NCBI RefSeq assembly: GCF_023897065.1
Contig: NZ_JAMHIV010000008.1
Span: forward strand, 185,420 to 249,419
Length of the DNA: 64,000 nucleotides
DNA from: Crossiella sp. SN42
GTDB lineage: Bacteria; Actinomycetota; Actinomycetes; Mycobacteriales; Pseudonocardiaceae
Direction of reading: 5' to 3'
The translations under genes were made by a program, and so were the position numbers. Below the pieces are notes generated by a model. It was not told the DNA's origin. It searched no databases and saw only the letters and a list, made by a program, of their open reading frames with translations. Below are positions 18,254-29,800 of this stretch, piece by piece (the first letter of the stretch is position 1; every line of letters starts with the position of its first letter).

Positions 18254-19585
18254 ATGCGATATCGGAGCTGGGCGGCGCTGGCGCTGGCCCTGTTAGTGGG
18301 CGGAATCGGGCTGGTGCTGGCGAATCCGGCGCTGGCGGTGCCGGTGCGCGGGCAGACCGGCTGGTCGGTGCTGCTGTGCAAGTTCAAGGACAAGCCGCAG
18401 GAGCCGCAGAACCAGCAGTTCTTCCGCGACTTCCTGACCCAGGACGGCGCGGGCCAGGGCGGCCTGGCCGACTACTTCGCCGACCAGTCCCGCGGCCGGG
18501 TGACCTTGCACGGCTCGGTGGTGCGCGGCTGGTACACGATGCCGTTCACCCTGGAGCAGCAGCGGCCGAAGACCCGCTGGGACCGGATCCAGGACTGCGT
18601 GAACACCGCGGCGAGCAACGGCTACACCGTGCCCGGCGGGCACCGGATCGTCGCCATCCTCAACGACTGGGTGGACTCCGGCGCGGCGGGCGGCCGGGTG
18701 CTGCTGGACCCGGGCGCGTGGAACGTCGGCTTCGCCGCGCACGAGATGCTGCACGGCTACGGCCTGGGCCACTCCTTCTCCGACGACCCGACCTACCGCA
18801 ACGTGGAGTGGGCGCAGATCGGCGAGTACGACAACCCGTGGGACATCCAGTCCGCGATGAACATCCACACCTTCCAGACCGCGCGCTTCGGCACCAGCGC
18901 GGTCGGGCTCAACGGCTACTTCCGGGACAAGCTCGGCTGGCTGCCCAGGGACCGGGTGTTCACCCTCGGCGCGGACGGCGTGCGCACCCGCACCATCACC
19001 CTCTCCGCGCTGGAAACCCCTGGCACGGCGGGCACCCAGCTGCTGCGCATCCCGTTCGACGCCAACGACCCGTACCGCTACTACACGGTGGAGTTCCGCA
19101 AGAAGACCGGCTGGAGCGCGGGCATCCCGGCGGACATCGTCATGCTGAACGAGGTGCGCGAGGGCACGCCGTACCTGCTGCGCACCAGGGGCGGTGACCG
19201 GCACCCGGTGCAGTCCCTGGACGCCAACGGGGTGTCCGTGCGGATCAACGGCATCAGCGGCGACACCGCCTCGGTCACGGTGAGCACGAACACCGTGCAG
19301 GGCGCCACCTACGGCCCCAACGCCTGCACGAGCGGCTGGGTGTGGCGGGACGGCGACCAGCACGACTACGTGTGCGTCACCGGCGCGGTCCGGCAGCAGG
19401 CGGCTGCGGACAACAACGCCACCCACGGCCGCTGGTACCACGGCCCCTACGGCCCGCACACCTGCGTGCAGGGCTACGTGTGGCGGGAGGCCTGGCCAGG
19501 TGACGACGTGTGCGTGACCCCGGCGAACCGGCAGCAGGCATGGAACGACAACGCGGCCGGCCCGGGCCGGATCGCGCGGCCCTGA
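18254..19585 (+). CDS. secreted metzincin-type zinc metalloprotease with C-terminal tandem repeats
   Basis: The product is 443 residues. A Sec signal peptide (1-28, ending NPALA-VP) is followed by a catalytic domain with the extended zinc motif H163-E-M-L-H167-G-Y-G-L-G-H173, matching HExxHxxGxxH of metzincins, and a methionine about 30 residues later (SAMNIHTF) that could be the Met-turn. A beta-rich domain follows, then two copies of a 36-residue repeat (about 353-388 and 398-435), each with paired cysteines and the pattern W-R...V-C-V-T...R-Q-Q. The repeat may bind cell wall or substrate. The ATG chosen sits before the signal peptide; a GTG 24 nt upstream is an alternative. The exact family is not known to me. 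Confidence 0.85.
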   Translation: MRYRSWAALALALLVGGIGLVLANPALAVPVRGQTGWSVLLCKFKDKPQEPQNQQFFRDFLTQDGAGQGGLADYFADQSRGRVTLHGSVVRGWYTMPFTLEQQRPKTRWDRIQDCVNTAASNGYTVPGGHRIVAILNDWVDSGAAGGRVLLDPGAWNVGFAAHEMLHGYGLGHSFSDDPTYRNVEWAQIGEYDNPWDIQSAMNIHTFQTARFGTSAVGLNGYFRDKLGWLPRDRVFTLGADGVRTRTITLSALETPGTAGTQLLRIPFDANDPYRYYTVEFRKKTGWSAGIPADIVMLNEVREGTPYLLRTRGGDRHPVQSLDANGVSVRINGISGDTASVTVSTNTVQGATYGPNACTSGWVWRDGDQHDYVCVTGAVRQQAAADNNATHGRWYHGPYGPHTCVQGYVWREAWPGDDVCVTPANRQQAWNDNAAGPGRIARP

Positions 19586-19601
19586 CCTGGACGGGGCAGG
19601 T

Positions 19602-19612
19602 TCCACTGTGGA
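19602..19612 (+). repeat. TCCACTGTGGA iterated palindrome, copy 2
   Basis: An exact copy lies in the gap between two converging genes, 17 nt after the metalloprotease stop. Confidence 0.6.
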
Positions 19613-19699
19613 CGGTGCCCGTGACTGCGCACCGTGACGGCGTGGTCATGTTCTGTGGTGGCCCGTGGGTTCACCGGATGGGATGACGCCGTGAGCTGG

Positions 19700-21737
<2,038 letters not shown>

Positions 21738-21796
21738 CCGTCCACAACGGACATACCCGGCAGTCAGTGCAGTTGTCACAGTGAGAGAGGATCGAC

Positions 21797-22924
21797 GTGC
21801 GGGACCAGGTGGAGATCGGTGCCGGGCGCACCGCGCTGCGTGCCTACGGGCTTGACGACATCGAGATCGTGCCCTCCCGGCGCACCCGCTCCTCCAAGGA
21901 CGTGTCGCTGGACTGGCGGATCGACGCCTACCGCTTCGACATCCCGCTGATCACCCACCCCACCGACGCGATCGTCTCGCCTGCCACCGCGGTGCGCTTC
22001 GGCGAGCTCGGCGGGCTCGGCGTGCTCAACGCCGAGGGGGTCTGGGCGCGGCACGCCAACGCCGAGGACGCGCTGTTCCGGGTGGTGCAGGCCGCCGACG
22101 AGCAGGAGGACCCCTCGGCCGCGGTGCGCATGCTGCAGGAGCTGCACGCCGCGCCGATCCGGGTGGACCTGCTCACCGAGGCCATCCGCACCGTGCGCGA
22201 GTCCGGCAACACGGTGGCGGTGCGGGTCAGCCCGCAGCACGCCGAGGAGCTGACCCCCGACCTGCTGGCCGCGGGCGTGGAGATCCTCATCGTGCAGGGC
22301 ACCATCATCTCCGCCGAGCACGTCTCCAGGGACGGTGAGCCGCTGAACCTCAAGCGGTTCATCGCCGACCTGGACATCCCGGTGATCGCCGGTGGGGTGG
22401 GCGACTACCGCACCGCGATGCACCTGATGCGCACCGGCGCGGCCGGGGTGATCGTCGGTTACGGCCAGTCCCAGGCCAGCACCACCAACCGGGTGCTGGG
22501 CATCGGGGTGCCGATGGCCACCGCGATCGCCGAGGCCGCGGCCGCCCGCCGCGACTACCTGGACGAGACCGGCGGCCGGTACGTGCACGTGATCGCCGAC
22601 GGCGGGCTCACCTACTCCGGTGACATCGCCAAGGCCATCGCCTGCGGCGCGGACGCGGTGATGCTCGGCGAGGCGCTCACCGAGGCCGAGGACCTGCCCG
22701 GCCAGGGCTACTACTGGACCGCGGCGGCCGCGCACCCCTCGCTGCCGCGCAGCGACGTCTACGGCTTCACCAGCGGCCACAGCCTGGAGTCGGTCCTGTT
22801 CGGCCCGGCCACCAGCCCCTACGGCACGCTGAACCTCTTCGGGGCGCTGCGGCGCGCGATGGCCAAGACCGGCTACTCGGACCTGAAGGAGTTCCAGAAG
22901 GTCGGCCTGACGGTTCGCAAGTGA
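21797..22924 (+). CDS. guaB3: GuaB3 family IMP dehydrogenase-related protein
   Basis: The 375-residue TIM-barrel protein of the GuaB3 family has no CBS domains. The opening MRDQVEIGAGRTALRAYGLDDIEIVPS is typical. Phosphate-binding segments are kept ([27 protein letters not shown]), but the loop that carries the catalytic cysteine in GuaB2 reads GYGQSQASTTNRVLG here, with Ser228 at the Cys position. Actinobacterial GuaB3 proteins have long been left without a firm activity, so true IMP oxidation is doubtful. The gene follows guaB2 and its stop overlaps a GNAT gene. Confidence 0.94.
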   Translation: MRDQVEIGAGRTALRAYGLDDIEIVPSRRTRSSKDVSLDWRIDAYRFDIPLITHPTDAIVSPATAVRFGELGGLGVLNAEGVWARHANAEDALFRVVQAADEQEDPSAAVRMLQELHAAPIRVDLLTEAIRTVRESGNTVAVRVSPQHAEELTPDLLAAGVEILIVQGTIISAEHVSRDGEPLNLKRFIADLDIPVIAGGVGDYRTAMHLMRTGAAGVIVGYGQSQASTTNRVLGIGVPMATAIAEAAAARRDYLDETGGRYVHVIADGGLTYSGDIAKAIACGADAVMLGEALTEAEDLPGQGYYWTAAAAHPSLPRSDVYGFTSGHSLESVLFGPATSPYGTLNLFGALRRAMAKTGYSDLKEFQKVGLTVRK

Positions 22925-23430
22925 GCCCCAGGACCATCCTCGCGGAGAACGACCTCATCGCCCTCGCCCAGTTCGGGCCGGGCGATGAGGACGTGCTGAG
23001 CGAGGGCAGCGACGGCGCCTTCGACGTGGACCGGGACGAGCAGGAGCCGCTGGTGCGCTTCGAGGTCTCCGGGCGCGCCGCGGTGCTGGACCAGATCACC
23101 GGCGAGCTGGTCGGCGGCGTGAGCTGGCACCCGGTCAGCTACGGCCCGGCCCGTTCCTGCACCGCCTGGAACTTCGGCATCGCGCTGCTGCCCTCGGCCC
23201 GTGGCCGCGGCCTCGGCTCGGCCGCCCAGCGGCTGCTGGTGGAGCACCTGTTCGCCAGCACCGACCTGGACCGGGTGGAGGCCTCCACGGACGCGGAGAA
23301 CCGGGCCGAGCAGCGCGCGCTGGAGAAGGCCGGGCTGCGCCGCGAGGGCGTGCTGCGCGGGGCCCAGCTGCGCGGCGGGGTGCGCAGGGACCTGGTCACC
23401 TACGGCATCCTCCGGGCCGACCTGGCCTGA
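22921..23430 (+). CDS. GNAT family N-acetyltransferase
   Basis: The 169-residue protein has a RimJ-like GNAT fold: a beta segment ending WNFGIALLPSARGRGLGSAAQRLLVEHLF (acetyl-CoA loop R-G-R-G-L-G) and the C-terminal VEASTDAENRAEQRALEKAGLRREGVLRG, which is typical of enzymes acetylating protein N-termini or small amines. The substrate is unknown. The GTG start overlaps the guaB3 stop by 4 nt, so it belongs to the guaB3 transcript. This gene is not part of the guaB3-choD arrangement I recall from mycobacteria. Confidence 0.87.
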   Translation: MSPRTILAENDLIALAQFGPGDEDVLSEGSDGAFDVDRDEQEPLVRFEVSGRAAVLDQITGELVGGVSWHPVSYGPARSCTAWNFGIALLPSARGRGLGSAAQRLLVEHLFASTDLDRVEASTDAENRAEQRALEKAGLRREGVLRGAQLRGGVRRDLVTYGILRADLA

Positions 23431-23546
23431 ACGTGCGGCCGGAAGGGCGAGTGAGGCGGCCCGTTCGGTGGCTCCTCGGCTCGCTGTCCAGGTAGGCGCT
23501 TTCCCCTAGCTTCGGTGCGGTAGTCGCCGACCAAGGGGGAGGGCGC

Positions 23547-26500
23547 ATGCCCGCCGACGAGTTCCCGGCGCCAGTGCGCCTGCTGCGCCCTGCCGACCTG
23601 CTCGACCTCAGCTTCACCTTCCACGGCCTGAAGTTCGAGGACGCGTTCCGGCGCAGGCTGGTGCCCTCGGTCGCCGGTCAGGACGGCCTGATCGTGGTCG
23701 CGCTGCCGCCACAGCACCTGCTGGAGGAGGCCTTCCCGGAACCGGTCGGCAACCCCTCGGCCCCGCCGGTGGCGGCCCGGATCGCCGGTGGCGGCCAGCT
23801 GGTGTTCACCGTCGGCGCCGGGGAGCGGGTGCCCTACGAGGAGGCCGGTCTGCTGGCCGCGCTGCGCACGCTGCCGATGCGGGTGGTGCCGGTCGCGGAC
23901 GGGCCGGGCGTGCCGGAGAACCCGTTGCGGGACCGGGTGAACAACCCGCGCACCGCGATCGAGCTGCCCTATCGGCTGTACCTGTCCCCGCGCTCGGCCG
24001 ACCGCTGGATCCACCGCGCCGAGGCGCCGCCGGAGAGCGGCCGGGTCGAACTGTGGCACACCCGGCTGCGCGGCCGGACCGCCCGCGCGGTGTGGACCAG
24101 GGACTTCACCGGGGACACCGCGCCGCCAGTGGGCTCCCCGGTCCCTCCCGGCCCGTTCCTGGCCTCGCTGAAGCCGGAGCACCGGCGGGACATCGTGCAC
24201 CTGACCGCCAGCCACGGCCTGAGCACCGAGACCGGTCAGCCCTACCTGCCCCAGCCGGTCCAGCTGGCGCACCTGGTGCTCAGCGCGCTGGGTGGCTACC
24301 TGGACAGCCACGGCGACTGGTCGCTGCACCGGCCCGCCGGGATTGACCTGGTGGAGTGGCGGCACCGGGCCGCGCTGGGCCGGGACCACTACGTGCGGGT
24401 GGTGGAGGCCGGGTTCCTGGCCCCGTTCGGCCACCGCGCGGTCAAGGTGACCATCACCGAGCGCAAGTTCCACCCCGACCGGCCCGGCAACCCGGCCTAC
24501 CTGCGGCAGCGGGTGTTCGTGGTGGTGCGCGAGCCGGTGCGGGAGTTCGACCCGGCCGAGGAGCTCACCGCGGCGGGCACCGAGCACCGGTTCAACCACC
24601 TGTTCCCCTTCCGCGGGGTCCGGCTGCTCACCCTGGTCACCCCGGACCTGGTCGGGGACACCGAGGAGGAGTTCTTCCCGGCGACGCAGGCGGAGAAACC
24701 GTTCCAGTTCAAGGCGGTCGGGCAGGACCGCAACCGGCGCGCGGTGGAGTTCCGCACCCCGCTGCTGTTCGTGCCCGCCCAGCACAACGCGGAGCGCCTG
24801 GCCCAGGTGCTGGCCACCTACCAGAACGCACCGGCCAACCGGGTGGTCAGCCTCGGCGGGCAGGCGCTGGCCTACGCGGACAGCGCGCGGGTGGACGACA
24901 CCAGCCTGGACACCACCGAGCTGACCTGGGAGCTGCGCGCGCCCCGGCAGTGGGCGGAGCTGCCGCCCTCGGAGTTCGCCAGGTTCGCGCCGATCGTGGC
25001 CGGGGCCAAGGCCGTGGTGGCCGCGGCCAGCCGGTTGACCGGCAACGCGGAGGCGGTGCCGATCGGGTACGCCGAGCAGTACGCGGTGGCTGGTTTCCCC
25101 AGGGCCGCGGACCGGGCGGACTCGCCGAACAAGGGTGAGGTCTTCGTCGAGGTCAAGGCGAACGTGTCACTGAACTTCGAGGCCAACGGCGGGCGGGACC
25201 GCTCCGGCGGGCTGGCCGCGCCCTCGATCCAGGTGGCCGGGATGTCCCGGATCACCGGCCCGGTCGGCGGCACGCTGGCCAACGCGGCGGCCGGCACGTT
25301 CGACCCGGCCGATGTGCTGGACGCCTTGAAAGCCAAACTGTTCGGCCTCGTCCCGCTGTCCGCGATCGTGCGCGGGGCCGGGCTGGACGAACCGCTGCGC
25401 GCACCCCGGTTCCTCACCGAGACGGTCAACGCGGTCACCTCCTTCCTCTCCGACCTGCACCGGATCCGGGAGCTGATGGACCTGGTGGAGCAGCGGTTCA
25501 ACCAGATCGCGCAGCGGGCCAGGGAGGTCCGGCGCACCGCGGCGGAGTTCGTGGACATCACCGGCGAGTTCCTCGCCCCCGGCGGCGCGGAGCCGGCCAT
25601 CGGCGACGTGGAGGCGAAGTTCAACGCCTTCCTCAACGCGGTGCAGGCGCTGATCGCCGAACTCCCGGCAGGCATCGATCCCGCGGTCCCGGCGTTCCTG
25701 GAGCGGGTCCGCGCGCAGGCCGCCACCTGGACCTCCGCGGCCGGATCGGCGTTCTCGCTCAAGGACTCCATCCTCAAGGCGGCCAAGAACTTCACCCTGC
25801 CGGAGACGGTGAACACCCGGCTGGAGTGGGAACCGAAGGTCCAGAACTACAAGAACCTGCTGGTCTTCCGGGAGCGCGGCCGGTTCGCCGTGGTGGTGGA
25901 CCTGCGCGGCTCGCTGCGGCCGGACCTGGCCGTCGGCGCGGATGTGAGCTGCTCGCTGGAGGACTTCCAGATCAACGTGCTCGGCGTGATCGAGCTCTAC
26001 TTCGAGCGGATCCGTTTCCTGGCCAGGGCTGGGAAGAAGCCGGACGTGGAGGTGGCCTTCGGGGACGTGACCTTCGTCGGGGACCTGTCGTTCGTGCAGA
26101 CCCTGCGCAACATCATCCCCTTCGACGGCTTCAGCGACCCGCCCAGCCTGGACGTGGGCGCAGAGGGCATCACCGCGCGGTACGGGATGCCGTTGCCCAG
26201 CCTGGCGATCGGGGTGTTCAGCCTGGAGAACATCCGGCTGGACGCGCACTTCCGGCTGCCCTTCGTCGGCAGCGGGATGGAGGTCGGGTTCTCCTTCTGC
26301 CGCCGGGAGGCCCCGTTCCGGCTCACCGTGGCCTTCTTCGGCGGCGGCGGGTTCTTCGGCATCGCGTTGAACCCCGAAGGCTTGCTCTACTGCGAAGGCG
26401 CGCTGGAGTTCGGCGCGGCGGTGTCGATGAACCTGGGCGTGGCCAGCGGCAGCCTGTCGGTGATGGCCGGGATCTACTTCCGGATCGACGGCCAAGGGGT

Positions 26501-26834
26501 GGAGCTGGCCGGGTACTTCCGGGCCCGCGGCGAGGTCGACGTGCTCGGCCTGATCTCGGCCTCCATCGAGCTGTACCTGGAGCTGCGCTACGACCACGGC
26601 GTGGTCACCGGCCGGGCCACCATCACCATCACCATCGAGATCGCGTTCTTCTCCGAGTCGGTGGAGATCAGCTGCGAGAAGACCTTCGCCGGTTCGCCGA
26701 ACACCGATGCCCGCGCGGCGCTGGACGCACCGCGCACCTTGACCTTCGCCGAGTTCATGGCTCCCTACACCGAGGCCGGCCTGCGCCGGGACCCGGTCCT
26801 GGAGTACTGCTCGGCCTTCGCGGAAGGCGCCTGA
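23547..26834 (+). CDS. very large protein of unknown function (1095 aa), first of a two-gene unit
   Basis: I recognise no family. The first 540 or so residues are mixed alpha/beta without a known motif. About 590-740 is helical and probably coiled coil (TETVNAVTSFLSDLHRI, then MDLVEQRFNQIAQRAREV). From about 765 to 1070 runs a series of alternating hydrophobic beta strands rich in Gly, including FFGGGGFFGIAL and RATITITIEIAFF, which looks like an extended beta sheet or barrel with a lipid-facing side. There is no signal peptide. The ATG follows a GGGGGAGGG site. The stop is 1 nt before the next start. I have a weak impression that similar C-terminal regions occur in other large uncharacterised bacterial proteins, but cannot name them. 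Confidence 0.8.
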   Translation: MPADEFPAPVRLLRPADLLDLSFTFHGLKFEDAFRRRLVPSVAGQDGLIVVALPPQHLLEEAFPEPVGNPSAPPVAARIAGGGQLVFTVGAGERVPYEEAGLLAALRTLPMRVVPVADGPGVPENPLRDRVNNPRTAIELPYRLYLSPRSADRWIHRAEAPPESGRVELWHTRLRGRTARAVWTRDFTGDTAPPVGSPVPPGPFLASLKPEHRRDIVHLTASHGLSTETGQPYLPQPVQLAHLVLSALGGYLDSHGDWSLHRPAGIDLVEWRHRAALGRDHYVRVVEAGFLAPFGHRAVKVTITERKFHPDRPGNPAYLRQRVFVVVREPVREFDPAEELTAAGTEHRFNHLFPFRGVRLLTLVTPDLVGDTEEEFFPATQAEKPFQFKAVGQDRNRRAVEFRTPLLFVPAQHNAERLAQVLATYQNAPANRVVSLGGQALAYADSARVDDTSLDTTELTWELRAPRQWAELPPSEFARFAPIVAGAKAVVAAASRLTGNAEAVPIGYAEQYAVAGFPRAADRADSPNKGEVFVEVKANVSLNFEANGGRDRSGGLAAPSIQVAGMSRITGPVGGTLANAAAGTFDPADVLDALKAKLFGLVPLSAIVRGAGLDEPLRAPRFLTETVNAVTSFLSDLHRIRELMDLVEQRFNQIAQRAREVRRTAAEFVDITGEFLAPGGAEPAIGDVEAKFNAFLNAVQALIAELPAGIDPAVPAFLERVRAQAATWTSAAGSAFSLKDSILKAAKNFTLPETVNTRLEWEPKVQNYKNLLVFRERGRFAVVVDLRGSLRPDLAVGADVSCSLEDFQINVLGVIELYFERIRFLARAGKKPDVEVAFGDVTFVGDLSFVQTLRNIIPFDGFSDPPSLDVGAEGITARYGMPLPSLAIGVFSLENIRLDAHFRLPFVGSGMEVGFSFCRREAPFRLTVAFFGGGGFFGIALNPEGLLYCEGALEFGAAVSMNLGVASGSLSVMAGIYFRIDGQGVELAGYFRARGEVDVLGLISASIELYLELRYDHGVVTGRATITITIEIAFFSESVEISCEKTFAGSPNTDARAALDAPRTLTFAEFMAPYTEAGLRRDPVLEYCSAFAEGA

Positions 26835-26835
26835 G

Positions 26836-29800
26836 ATGACCGCTCCCGCCACCCACAAGGCCGTGTGGACGGCGCTGCCCAACGGCTTCCACCCGGATGG
26901 CAGGGCCAGGCTGTCCGTGCTGGTCAGCCCGCGGATCGAGGCCGCCACCCTTGGCGAGGGCCCGTTCCTGGACTGGCCGCTGATGCTGAGCGGACTGATC
27001 TCCGGTCTGGGCCTGGTGTTCAGCTGGGCCGGGCAGACCCACCGGGTCGCGGCCGAGGTGGAGAACCGTTACGCCGGACCGGACTCCACGCTGTGGCAGA
27101 CCCTGTTCCCGCCCGGCAGCCCGTGTCAGTCCACTGTGGACAGAGCGGCGAACGGTGGCATCGACGAGCTGCGCTCCTTCCCGGGAACCCAGGTGCACGA
27201 CCGGGTCACCGCCATGTACCGGAGGCTGGCCGGGAAGGTCGCCGAGGGCAGGCTCAACGCCGAGGACACCAGGGAGGTGATCCGCGGCTGCGGCGACCCG
27301 CCGCCGGAGAGCCAGCTCGGCTTCGCCTTCCCCGCCCTGAACAACCTGCGGCAGGACGACACCTTCATCGGGGCCAGCCAGTTCGCCGCGAACCCTGCGC
27401 AGTCGTTCCGAGACCTGAACGACCTGTTCGAGCCCGGGGGCGGGCAGCCGCCGCCGATCGGGCTGGTGGCCGAGGCGGCGCCCCAGCACATCTACCGCGA
27501 CTACCGCTACGGCGCCCGGCACACCTTCGCCGAGTCGTTCCAGTACTACCGGCGGAGCTCCTTCCGCGCCGAGGACGAGCCGGCGCCCGCGGTGACCGCG
27601 CCGGAGAAACCCAAGCTCACCGTGGCTGGCGTGTGCGGCCTGCTCGGCGACTACCCGGCCCTGCAACGCCGCTTCGGCCTGGTGGTCGACCTGCTGGTGA
27701 CCCTGCCTGCCGGGCTGCCGGAGACCGGGGCCACCGTCTCCGTCGACCCAGGCCCCGGCGCGGCGGCCTCGCTCAAGCTGCCGGAGCTGCTGCCGCTGAC
27801 CCGGCTGCGGCACCTGCCGGGACGGCGGTTCGAGGCGGCGACGGCGGCAAACAGCCGGCTCAAGGACCGCTACCTCGACCTCAGCCAGCAGAAGAGCTGG
27901 GCGGTCACCGACCTCGACGTGGACTCCGCCGCGATCCGGATCGCCGACTTCAGCGCGGCCGTGCAGCGGATCAGCGCCGAGGCGGGCAACCGCATGGGCA
28001 CCGGCCTGCCCGCGCTGCGCAACGCCGGGATCACCCTGCTGGCCACCGACCGGGACCGCTGGTTCGCCGAGCAACTGGGCGGCAACACGGTCCGCGCGCT
28101 GGCGGCCGAGGCGCCCACCGTCACCGCCGAGGCGCTGGTGCGCGGCTACCGGGTCGACGTCGGCCTGGCCGAGGCGCCGACCGCGCCGGTCACCGCCTGG
28201 TACTCGCTGTGCCGCCGCCGCGGCAGCTACGCGCTGCGCCCGGCCACCGGCCAAGTCATCCCGATCACCGGCGTGGCCGAGGACGAGGGCCAGGTGAAGA
28301 CCAGCGCCACCACCAAGTCCGCGCCTGCCGACACCAGGGCCTTCACCCACGAGGCGCTCTTCGGCTGGGACGGCTGGAGCCTGTCCGCGCCGCGCCCCGG
28401 CCGGACCATCGCCGAGGACGGCACGGTGGTGGTGCCGGAGCGGCAGGTGGACGAGAAGTTCCCGCTGGACACCAGTTTCACCCCGGTGCCGGGCAGCCTG
28501 CCCAAGCTGCGCTTCGGCCAGACCTACCGGCTGCGCGCCCGGTTGGTCGACCTGGCAGGCAACAGCCCCGAGCTGACCGATCCGTCCACTGTGGACATCG
28601 AGTCGGCGCCGGTCACCTACCGGCGCTGGGAACCGGTGCCGCACCCGGTGGTGGTGCCCCGGCACGCCTTCAACGAGGGCGAGTCCAACGAGCGCCTGGT
28701 CATCCGCAGCACGGTGGACGAGGACGGCCGCGAGGTCTCCGCCACCTTCTGGGCGCTGGACAACCGGGACGTGCCCGACCACAACGACGACCCGCTGCCC
28801 GCCGACGGCCTGAGCCGCCGCTACCGGGACACCGACGAGCGGCACCTGGCCCCGCCCAAGGCTGCCCTGCAACTGGCCGAGCAGCACGGGAAGTACGACG
28901 ACGTGCTGGGCGGCAACCCCTCCGCCGAGCAGCGCAGGCGGTTCCTGGTCGCCGCCTCGCGGGAGGCGGGCAGCTTCACCGACGTGGTGGTGCGCCGGGC
29001 GGACCACCCGGAGCTCACCGTCGACCTGCGGCACCGGATCAAGGTCGCCACGCACAACAGCAAGGCCCCCGGCCCGGTCACCGACCTGCGCACCCTGCGC
29101 AAGGGCGGCGAGCTCCAGGAGGGCGAGTTCGTCGTGCACACCGGCGACGACCTGCTGCTGCCCTACCTGCCGGACCCGCTGGCCCGCGGCCTTTCGCTGC
29201 GCGGGCTGCCGACCGAGGATCCGGAGGGCACCGACGAGGTGCACTCCTTCTACGGCATCCTGCACCGCGAATGGCCGGACGCCGGGCCGATCCGGCTGGT
29301 GCTGGAGGAGGGCGACGGCGAGCCGAGGTTCAGCGCGGCCAGCCGGACCCTGACCGTGCAGCTGCTCAAGGGCGAGGTGCGCACCATCCGCCTCAGCTGC
29401 GCGCTGGAGGAGGCTGACCTGGAGCTGCTGCACGGCTGGCGGCTGCTCACCGAGTCCGAGGAGTGGCGGCGGTTCACCCCGGCCGAGCGGGAGCTGCTCA
29501 CCAAGGCCACGGTCAACGGGGAGAACTGGATGCTCACCCCGTGGGTCGACCTGACCCTGGTGCACGCGGTGGAACGGCCGATCGCCCGCCCGGTGCTGCA
29601 CGACCTGTCCTTCCCGCGCGCGGCCGGAGCCACCTTCACCGAGGTGCACGGCGTGCTGGTGGCCGACGCCCCCAGCACCGGCCGGGTGGACGTGGACGCG
29701 ACCTGGCAGGAGTGGCTGGACGACCCGGCCGAGGAGGCGCCCCGGCGAGTCAGCGCGCGCACCCGGCTGGGCGGGCTGGAGCTGCGCGAGATCGAGGACA

